Source: an uncultured Bacilli bacterium (GTDB lineage: Bacteria > Bacillota_I > Bacilli_A > RF39 > UBA660). From it: DNA of 5,655 bases. Below are positions 1 to 4,512 of the stretch, piece by piece. The stretch lies in the NCBI GenBank assembly GCA_934148995.1, contig CAKPDM010000027.1, positions 1 to 5,655 on the forward strand, written 5' to 3'. Position 1 is the first letter of the stretch, and every line of letters starts with the position of its first letter. Both the position numbers and the translations under genes were made by a program. The notes under the pieces are model-generated. The model saw only the letters and a program-made list of their open reading frames with translations, did no database searches and was not told the origin of the DNA.

Positions 1-78
1 CCATAATAAAATCTCTCCATTTCTTTTATTTTATCATGGAAAGATTTTCTATTTACACAAATTTATTTACAGACTCGC
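1..78 (-). mobile_element. IS256-like insertion sequence end, transposase start truncated by window edge
   Basis: Positions 51-78 match 5540-5567 in inverted orientation at 22 of 28 bases and contain the TGTGTAAAT core typical of IS256-family (Mutator-type) terminal repeats. Reading leftward on the minus strand, the repeat is followed by an AT-rich leader, a GGAGAGA ribosome site (18-12) and an ATG at 4-2, so the transposase frame begins at the window edge and continues outside. The outer boundary near 78 is approximate because no target duplication can be checked. Family assignment comes from the terminal repeat and leader layout only; no transposase protein is visible. Confidence 0.6.
10..46 (-). 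promoter_or_regulatory. Hairpin masking the ribosome site of the IS transposase
   Basis: On the minus strand, bases 46-36 pair with 20-10 over 11 consecutive positions (one G-U) around a 15-base loop. The 3' arm contains the GGAGAGA Shine-Dalgarno of the ATG at 4-2, so the site is closed when the whole leader is transcribed. A TAAAAT-like -10 lies in the loop (36-31). A transcript starting from it would begin downstream of the 5' arm and escape the hairpin, whereas read-through RNA would be silenced. This logic is known for other insertion sequences; applying it here is inference. Confidence 0.55.
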
Positions 79-100
79 TTATTTTTAAAAAAGCTTACTA

Positions 101-139
101 GCAAAAAAGCAATTAAGCCAAATAACTTGATTGCTTTTT
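101..139 (-). terminator. Rho-independent terminator of the surface-protein gene
   Basis: Minus-strand RNA pairs 139-130 with 113-104 as a 10-bp stem (AAAAAGCAAT with ATTGCTTTTT), extended after one mismatch by AAG/CTT, and the transcript then runs into T residues. The hairpin begins at the TAA stop (140-138). The A-rich other side could also let it act on plus-strand transcription. Confidence 0.7.
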
Positions 140-1992
140 ATAGTTGTATAACATATGGATTTAGAGCCGTTCCATCTCCCTTGGAGATCGTTACATCTGA
201 ACGAAGATTTATTACCGGTCGCACACTAAATGAAGATGTTGTATCATCCCAACCATCCATAGCACCAGACTGAAGAATACTCCAAACACCTGCATGTGAT
301 AATAAAGAGTTGAAATGTGACGAAGATAGGGTCCAAGTATATTGTCCATTGTACAGATAATAACTATTATTTACAATTCCATATAATCCGCCTAGCTTCA
401 TCTGCTGTTATTAGTGCTACCGGATAATCTAGTTTTGCTTTTTCATTTGAAAATGTAAATTTGTCACTGTCTTGCTTGCATTTTAAACTAGGTACATTTT
501 TCTTAGCTAAACGGCCGTATGCTCCATAAGTAGTTGTTGAATACACGAGGTTTCCTGAACCATCATTTATACTCCTATCATTGCAAAATATTTCATCTGA
601 TAAGTAAGATGTATAACTTGTTAAGTTATTTTTATACCACGTATCTATCACTGATTTTATTGTTGAACTAGTTGTGTTTGTTAATGTATCTGCATAATTA
701 TAACTACTATATGATATCGGTTGCACTATCATTCTTGTATCACTTTGATAATTGTTAACCTTATAAAGTATATTACATTCGGTATTTAAACAGCTGTATA
801 AATTATTTTTTACTATTTCATCATGGTTATCTTTCCATGTTAATTGTTGAATATCTCCTGTTAAGGTGAATTTCTTTGTTGATTCATCAAAACTATAACT
901 TGTTCCAAAACTGTATTTTTGAATATTGCTAAACCATGAATATTCACTTGCTTCATTACTATCATGTAATAAAAATTGCTCATTGTACTTATAACCGACG
1001 TAAGTTGGATCCCAATATTTTTCATTGAATGCTGAATTACCTATAGTATTAGCTGTTCCTGTATCGCTAGTTGTTTTTCCCGAATAGATTAAACGAATGC
1101 TTCCGTCACCATTCCGACGAATGATCCTCCAAGTGAATCCGGCAAAGGATACATAATTATTCTTTACTGCTCCTCGATAATAGTAACTAGAACCATCATC
1201 ATCTTCTGCTGTAAATAAGCCTTCATCGGTAGTAGCTGTCTTGGAAAAATCAGGTGTTCCTTTTGAAGAGATATTAGTTTTAGCTGTTTCTACTGATGTT
1301 TCGTGATTATTCATTACTAACATACAATCAGATAAAGTTGTAAAGCCATTATCTTTACAATACGTATCTTCTACTTGGGCTACAGTATCTGATGTTTGTC
1401 CATAAACGTTTACTTTTACTTTGTATACTAACCCACCATTATCATTCTGTGGATTGTAACTTTCATCTACCCATAATCTTAATCGATATTTTATTTCTGT
1501 ATCGCCTTGTTGATTTAAGTTTCCTACAAATAGACTCATCATATCTGATGGCCTTCCAGTATAGCCATTTCCACTCGGATCTTCTGAGTAAGTCTTAGGC
1601 GGCATTGCCTCTTCTTCACTTCCATCAGAATTGACTTTTGTTAAATAGAATTTGATATTTTTGCCATCAAAGGTATTACCATTTTCTTCTTTGGCTGCTA
1701 TTTCATAATTGATATCTGTATTACCTGTGATTGATGATTTAACTGTAAAATCAAAATATTCTCCATCGTTTAGTCTAGACTTTCCAGTGGAATCTGTCGT
1801 TGGAAGAGCATTGTTCATAGAAATAACATTGGTACTTTCAACATATTCCATTGATATTGCACCAGTAGTGATGGTATTTAACTTTTAGCCTGTTCCTGCA
1901 AATGAGAAAGCTGCATAACTTATTCCTGCTATTGCTATTAGTAAGGTAAAAACTATTAATATTAAAATGAAATCTTTCTTTTTATTCTTCAT
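138..1992 (-). pseudogene. Degraded secreted/surface protein gene with TasA/camelysin-like N-terminus (nonsense codon plus frameshift)
   Basis: An ATG at 1992-1990 opens a 35-residue segment with a lysine-rich start (MKNKKKD), a hydrophobic stretch and SYAAFSF, like a signal peptide with the N-terminal pattern of TasA/camelysin secreted proteins. Codon 36 is TAA (1887-1885). The same frame continues at once with KLNTITTGAISMEY and stays open to about 397. A beta-rich TasA-like region comes first (YEIAAK, LFVGNL, YRLRLWVDE, YKVKVNVYG), followed by a long region with FAGFTWRIIRRNGDGSIRLIY and several cysteines. Near ALITADEA (402-394) the frame shifts and resumes as LGGLYG to the C-terminal SVRPVINL and GDGTALNPYVI motifs, ending at TAA 140-138. 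The intact product would be about 619 residues, probably exported and cell-wall or matrix associated. Either lesion alone would destroy most of it; an assembly error at one is possible. No function beyond surface localisation can be claimed. Confidence 0.8.
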
Positions 1993-2028
1993 ATCTCAAA
2001 ACCTGCTCTTTCTATTTTAGTATTTAAC

Positions 2029-2070
2029 AAAAAAGATAGATTTATACCTTTTTGATATTAATCTATCTTT
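2029..2070 (-). terminator. Terminator-like hairpin in the leader of the surface-protein gene
   Basis: Minus-strand RNA forms a perfect 11-bp stem, AAAGATAGATT (2070-2060) with AATCTATCTTT (2042-2032), around a 17-base loop, followed by six T residues (2034-2029). It sits only 37 bases upstream of the ATG at 1992, downstream of a convincing promoter and a structured RNA domain, which is the position of an attenuator. The stem is AT-rich, so its strength is uncertain. It could instead simply end read-through from the cupin operon. Confidence 0.6.
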
Positions 2071-2082
2071 AATACATTATAA

Positions 2083-2167
2083 AAGAAAGTAGGTTTACTA
2101 CTTCTTGAAATAGCATTTAATTGTTGACAGTCTTTTACTACTACCACAACTGTCTCCTACCTTTCTT
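2083..2167 (-). ncRNA. Candidate structured cis-regulatory leader RNA of unknown class
   Basis: Minus-strand RNA from 2167 to 2083 is closed by an 11-bp stem with one bulged base (2167-2156 with 2093-2083). Inside, GACAGT (2154-2149) pairs with ACTGTC (2131-2126) around a 17-base loop. The 3' strand of the closing stem can alternatively pair locally: AAGTAG (2103-2098) with CTACTT (2092-2087), so the two folds exclude each other. An AGTAGTAAA motif occurs twice inside the domain. The element lies between a promoter (2199-2227) and a terminator-like hairpin (2029-2070), upstream of the surface-protein gene. I do not recognise the consensus of c-di-GMP, T-box, purine, lysine, glycine, SAM or preQ1 riboswitches. 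Function is inferred from layout only. Confidence 0.45.
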
Positions 2168-2198
2168 ATTATCAAATATCAGTATTCTTGACATTTTA

Positions 2199-2227
2199 AT
2201 AATATCATAATACTTGACTTTTAACAA
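2199..2227 (-). promoter_or_regulatory. Sigma-A-type promoter for the surface-protein leader
   Basis: Minus strand shows TTGTTA (2227-2222), a 17-base spacer and TATTAT (2204-2199), with a TG one base upstream of the -10 (extended -10). Transcription would start near 2192, just before the structured leader and about 200 bases upstream of the ATG at 1992. Confidence 0.6.
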
Positions 2228-2231
2228 TAAG

Positions 2232-2262
2232 AAAAAACTGGTAGCAAAATTTACTTCCCAGC
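2232..2262 (-). terminator. Weak terminator at the end of the cupin gene
   Basis: Minus strand CTGG (2261-2258) pairs with CCAG (2241-2238), with two more pairs after a mismatch, followed by six T residues (2237-2232). The cupin stop codon lies in the loop. The stem is short, so termination may be partial and the operon could read into the downstream leader. Confidence 0.4.
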
Positions 2263-2625
2263 TTTCTTTACTAGATACAAGTCATTTTCTTTTCCTGCCA
2301 CATCGTTTTCAGGTGCAAATGGTGGATTCATAATCAAAAGCATTTTCATCTCACCCTTAAAAACAAATTCTGTCTTTGGTGGTATTTCTATCAAGTCGCC
2401 TTTTGTTACATCATATAGGCCATCTGCTATTTTAAATGTACCATTTCCTTCTATAACATAGTAAATACTGTAACTTGTTATATTCATGGCATATTTATCG
2501 TGCCCCTTATGAACTTCTTCTCGGGTTATACTTAGATTTTCACATTCTAACAACGAAGTATAGCCATCAAATCCTTCTTGTCTAAAACTTGGGGTGTTTG
2601 GAAATTTTTTAATATAATTATTCAT
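2251..2625 (-). CDS. Small single-domain cupin protein
   Basis: The 124-residue protein matches a single cupin beta-barrel: a central YSIYYVIEGNGTFKI stretch (about 52-66) followed by KGDLIEIPPKTEFVF (75-89), the usual two-motif layout. The classical metal ligands are not where expected: motif 1 lacks HxH and motif 2 lacks the His after PP. H39 and H42 lie upstream in a KGH context. It is therefore probably a binding or sugar/small-molecule-sensing cupin, or one with altered metal binding, rather than a standard metal-dependent enzyme. There is no signal peptide or membrane segment, so it should be cytosolic. The start is well supported by AAGGAGA (2638-2632) six bases upstream of the ATG. 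It lies 15 bases after scpB and is probably cotranscribed with scpA-scpB, though no functional link to chromosome segregation is known. Substrate unknown. Confidence 0.8.
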   Translation of the reverse strand: MNNYIKKFPNTPSFRQEGFDGYTSLLECENLSITREEVHKGHDKYAMNITSYSIYYVIEGNGTFKIADGLYDVTKGDLIEIPPKTEFVFKGEMKMLLIMNPPFAPENDVAGKENDLYLVKKAGK

Positions 2626-2640
2626 AATTGTTCTCCTTTA

Positions 2641-3207
2641 TTATACAGTTTCTTTATATTTAGACTCATACAAGTCTACTTCTTCATCTTTATCTTCACT
2701 ATTACTTAAAAAGTCTCGCATATCTGGTAGATCATCAATATTAGCAAGTCCAAAATAATCTAAAAAATCACTTGTCGTTTCATAAAGAATTGGTCTTCCT
2801 GGTAAATTACTTCTACCAGCTTCTTTAATAAATCCTTTTGCAACTAACTTTCTAATCATAGGTCCACTAGCTATTCCTCTTAATTGATCAACTTGAATTC
2901 TCGTTAATGGTTGATTATAAGCTACAATAGCAAGTGTTTCAAGAGCTGCTTGACTTAATGAATGTGTTTCTTTATTTTCTAATAACTTTTGGTAATATAA
3001 ATGATGTTCTTTCTTAGTAGTAAGTTTTAATTTATTACCTAAAAATTCTATCTTTATTCCCCTATTACTTTTTGAGTATTCTTCTTGCAAAGATGCAATT
3101 AACATTTTAATCTCTTCAAAATCAATTTCTAAGATATCTTTAATTTGTTCAAGAGATAATCCATCATCTCCTACTACAAATAATAATCCTTCAAGTACTG
3201 CCTCCAT
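2641..3207 (-). CDS. scpB: Segregation and condensation protein B
   Basis: ScpB is the dimeric winged-helix (kite) subunit of the bacterial SMC-ScpAB condensin, which organises and helps segregate the chromosome; it binds the ScpA kleisin. The 188-residue product has the family's hallmarks: EAVLEGLLFVVGDDGLS at the N-terminus, ALETLAIVAYNQPLTR at about 88-103, GRSNLPGRPILYETT near 131-145 and FLDYFGL near 148-154, followed by an acidic tail. Length is normal. The frame can be extended to a GTG at 3222, but I chose the ATG at 3207: GAGGGG lies about seven bases upstream, inside that extension, and the protein then begins as ScpB proteins usually do. The start is one base after the scpA stop, so translation is probably coupled. 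It belongs to the scpA-scpB-cupin operon. Confidence 0.95.
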   Translation of the reverse strand: MEAVLEGLLFVVGDDGLSLEQIKDILEIDFEEIKMLIASLQEEYSKSNRGIKIEFLGNKLKLTTKKEHHLYYQKLLENKETHSLSQAALETLAIVAYNQPLTRIQVDQLRGIASGPMIRKLVAKGFIKEAGRSNLPGRPILYETTSDFLDYFGLANIDDLPDMRDFLSNSEDKDEEVDLYESKYKETV

Positions 3208-3208
3208 C

Positions 3209-3910
3209 TTAAACCCCCTCACAAATTATTTCATCATAAATACCTTCTTGATGAATAATTAACTCTTTATTTTTAGCCATTTCTAATATAGCTAGAAAAG
3301 TAACCACTATATATTCTTTTGTTGGAACAGCAAACATCTGGTAAAAGTTAACTCTTCCCTTTTCTTTAAGTAAGTTTTTTATTTCATATCTTCTACTAGA
3401 CACAGTTATACCTTTTTTAGTCACTTTAGTATTAAGTGGTTTTTCTTCTTGTTTTCTTAATAAAAATTTCTTAAAAGCATCTACTAGTAAATCAACAGAA
3501 CCACCTTCAAAAGTGACTTCTTCCTCTTGATAATCACTATATCTTTCTGGTGCTTTAGTATAAATTTCTTTTCTTAATTCTTCTTTTTCTTTTAAATCTT
3601 TACTAATTTCCTTATAAGCTTGATATTCTAATAATTTATTAACTAATTCTTCTCTTGGGTCCTCTTCTTCTTTTTCACTTTCTTGTTGTTTTCTAGGAAG
3701 TAACATCTTTGCTTTTATTTCAATAAGTTCACTAGCTAAAACTAAATACTCTGATACTTCAAGATTTACTTTTTCCATATTATGAATATATTTTAGATAT
3801 TGTTCTGTAATTAGATTTATCTCAATATCAAATATGTCCATTTTATTTTCTTTTATAAGATGAAGAAGAAGGTCAAGTGGTCCTTCAAATCCTTCTATTG
3901 TAAACTCCAT
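3209..3910 (-). CDS. scpA: Segregation and condensation protein A (kleisin)
   Basis: ScpA is the kleisin that bridges the SMC ATPase heads and recruits ScpB in the chromosome condensin; it acts on the nucleoid in the cytoplasm. The 233-residue protein begins MEFTIEGFEGPLDLLLHLI, the conserved helix that contacts SMC. It continues with the IEINLITEQYLKYI and LVLASELIEIKAKMLLPRK segments (about 30-74), an acidic charged linker, and a C-terminal winged-helix region (about 170-230) including FLAILEMAKNKEL. Length is typical. The ATG at 3910 matches the family start; its ribosome site GAAAGG (3927-3922) is eleven bases away, a longish spacing, and sits almost at the predicted transcript start. It is the first gene of the operon, with its stop one base before the scpB ATG. 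Confidence 0.95.
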   Translation of the reverse strand: MEFTIEGFEGPLDLLLHLIKENKMDIFDIEINLITEQYLKYIHNMEKVNLEVSEYLVLASELIEIKAKMLLPRKQQESEKEEEDPREELVNKLLEYQAYKEISKDLKEKEELRKEIYTKAPERYSDYQEEEVTFEGGSVDLLVDAFKKFLLRKQEEKPLNTKVTKKGITVSSRRYEIKNLLKEKGRVNFYQMFAVPTKEYIVVTFLAILEMAKNKELIIHQEGIYDEIICEGV

Positions 3911-3934
3911 ATAAATCGTAACCTTTCATTAGAA

Positions 3935-3963
3935 ATTATAGCAAATAATAGAATTTTTGACAA
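3935..3963 (-). promoter_or_regulatory. Promoter of the scpA-scpB-cupin operon
   Basis: Minus strand carries TTGTCA (3963-3958), an exact 17-base spacer and TATAAT (3940-3935), with TG one base upstream of the -10. Transcription should begin near 3928, giving a leader of under 20 bases. It lies back to back with the promoter of the RNHCP gene, only about nine bases away. Confidence 0.75.
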
Positions 3964-3968
3964 ATTAT

Positions 3969-3977
3969 TGTTATACT
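3969..3977 (+). promoter_or_regulatory. Extended -10 promoter for the RNHCP-domain gene
   Basis: TGT followed by TATACT (3972-3977) fits an extended -10. No good -35 lies at the normal distance; TTGACA at 3957-3962 is only nine bases upstream and too close to pair with it. Transcription would start near 3984, leaving a very short leader before the ATG at 3993. Confidence 0.45.
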
Positions 3978-3992
3978 TTAAGTGGTGATGTT

Positions 3993-4289
3993 ATGAAGCA
4001 ATTTGTTAAAAGAGATGAAGGTTTTACTTGTATACATTGTGGAAAAGAAATTTCTCCTTTAGGATATACAACAAGAGATCATTGTCCTTACTGTCTTTAC
4101 TCTATTCATATAGATATTATGCCTGGTGATAGAGCTAACCCATGTAAAGGTATGTTAAAACCAATTGGTATTGAAAAGTTTAAGGATACTTACAAAATAC
4201 TCTATCGCTGTGAAAAATGTAATCAAGAACACAAAAACATAATGGCAACAGATGATAGTTTAGATGAAATAATTAATATTTCTAAGTAG
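3993..4289 (+). CDS. RNHCP domain protein (small zinc-ribbon-like)
   Basis: The 98-residue protein matches the RNHCP family, named for its RNHCP-like motif, here RDHCP (28-32). Cysteine pairs CIHC (13-16), HCPYC (C31, C34) and CEKC (73-76), plus C51 in the conserved GDRANPCKGM stretch, suggest two zinc-binding knuckles. The molecular role of the family is unknown to me; nucleic-acid or protein binding is a guess from the fold type. An upstream TTG at 3957 keeps the frame open, but it falls within promoter sequence, so I chose the ATG at 3993, whose FVKRDEGFTCIHCG start is family-like. GGTGAT just upstream is a close, imperfect ribosome site. It is transcribed divergently from scpA as a single gene ending in a hairpin. 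Confidence 0.85.
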   Translation: MKQFVKRDEGFTCIHCGKEISPLGYTTRDHCPYCLYSIHIDIMPGDRANPCKGMLKPIGIEKFKDTYKILYRCEKCNQEHKNIMATDDSLDEIINISK

Positions 4290-4313
4290 ATGAATTTTTA
4301 CGATTCATCTTTT
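4288..4313 (+). terminator. Terminator of the RNHCP gene
   Basis: AGATGAAT (4288-4295) pairs perfectly with ATTCATCT (4303-4310) around a 7-base loop, then TTT. The stem overlaps the TAG stop. The T-tract is short, so termination may be partial; a stronger hairpin follows at 4423-4470. Confidence 0.55.
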
Positions 4314-4350
4314 ACTATATGATAAAGAAATTAAATTTTTTTAAAAAGTG

Positions 4351-4424
4351 GTAATTTTGCAAATTCAGGTCTAAATTTTCCTGAAAATAGCAAATTTCGT
4401 AGCTGAAAATGCCAAATTCGGCAA
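4351..4424 (+). repeat. Imperfect 22-bp tandem repeats in the rpn upstream region
   Basis: Two adjacent units, 4381-4402 and 4403-4424, share CTGAAAAT followed by CAAATT and agree at about 16 of 22 positions. A diverged relative (TTTTGCAAATTCAG) lies at 4355-4368. TTCAGG (4364-4369) can also pair with CCTGAA (4380-4385) as a small stem. No coding frame runs through them. Together with the hairpins on either side they account for most of the gene-free stretch from 4314 to 4487. Function unknown. Confidence 0.5.
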
Positions 4425-4470
4425 AAAAGAAGGGTGAATTTTAAAAATTCGGTATTTGCTCTTCTTTTTT
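4423..4470 (+). terminator. Long hairpin terminator insulating the rpn gene
   Basis: AAAAAAGAAG (4423-4432) pairs perfectly with CTTCTTTTTT (4461-4470), and an inner palindrome GAATTT...AAATTC (4436-4450) forms a second helix. It ends in six T residues on the plus strand and starts with six A residues, so it could work in both directions. It would stop transcription from the left before it reaches rpn. Confidence 0.6.
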
Positions 4471-4487
4471 ATATGTGTTAGATTAGG

Positions 4488-4508
4488 TCTCACCGAAAGG
4501 AGGTGAGA
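4488..4508 (+). promoter_or_regulatory. Hairpin burying the rpn Shine-Dalgarno
   Basis: TCTCACC (4488-4494) pairs perfectly with GGTGAGA (4502-4508) around a 7-base GAAAGGA loop. The Shine-Dalgarno AAAGGAGGTGA (4496-4506), an 11-base match to the 16S 3' end, lies across the loop and 3' arm. The GGTGA half is paired and AAAGGA is exposed in the loop. Nine bases separate GGAGG from the ATT at 4513. The stem may throttle initiation, especially on read-through RNA. The promoter is unclear: a weak extended -10 (TG at 4476-4477, TAGATT at 4479-4484) would start transcripts near 4491, inside the stem. Confidence 0.6.
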
Positions 4509-4512
4509 GAAT

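Noticed and set aside
1392..1598. A 68-codon open frame on the plus strand inside the surface-protein gene
   Set aside because: It has no family resemblance or ribosome site, and it lies antisense to a clearly protein-like minus-strand frame.
1885..1887. TAA read as a sense codon through recoding or an alternative code
   Set aside because: Other genes here end in TAA (scpA, scpB and cupin), and the same surface gene also carries a frameshift, so decay is simpler.
2083..2167. Known riboswitch (c-di-GMP, T-box, purine, lysine, glycine, preQ1)
   Set aside because: The conserved core sequences of those classes could not be found on the minus strand, so only an unclassified structure is claimed.
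3208..3222. Longer scpB starting at GTG 3222, overlapping scpA
   Set aside because: The extra five codons contain the ribosome site for the ATG at 3207, and ScpB proteins normally start at that point.
3957..3977. TTGACA (3957-3962) with TATACT (3972-3977) as one promoter
   Set aside because: The spacer is only nine bases, far too short; the extended -10 alone is the better explanation.
3957..3992. Longer RNHCP protein starting at TTG 3957
   Set aside because: This start would overlap the predicted promoter elements and adds residues not typical of the family; the ATG at 3993 has a close ribosome-site-like sequence.
4351..4424. CRISPR-like array
   Set aside because: The units are adjacent without spacers, only about 16 of 22 bases alike, few in number, and no cas gene is present.
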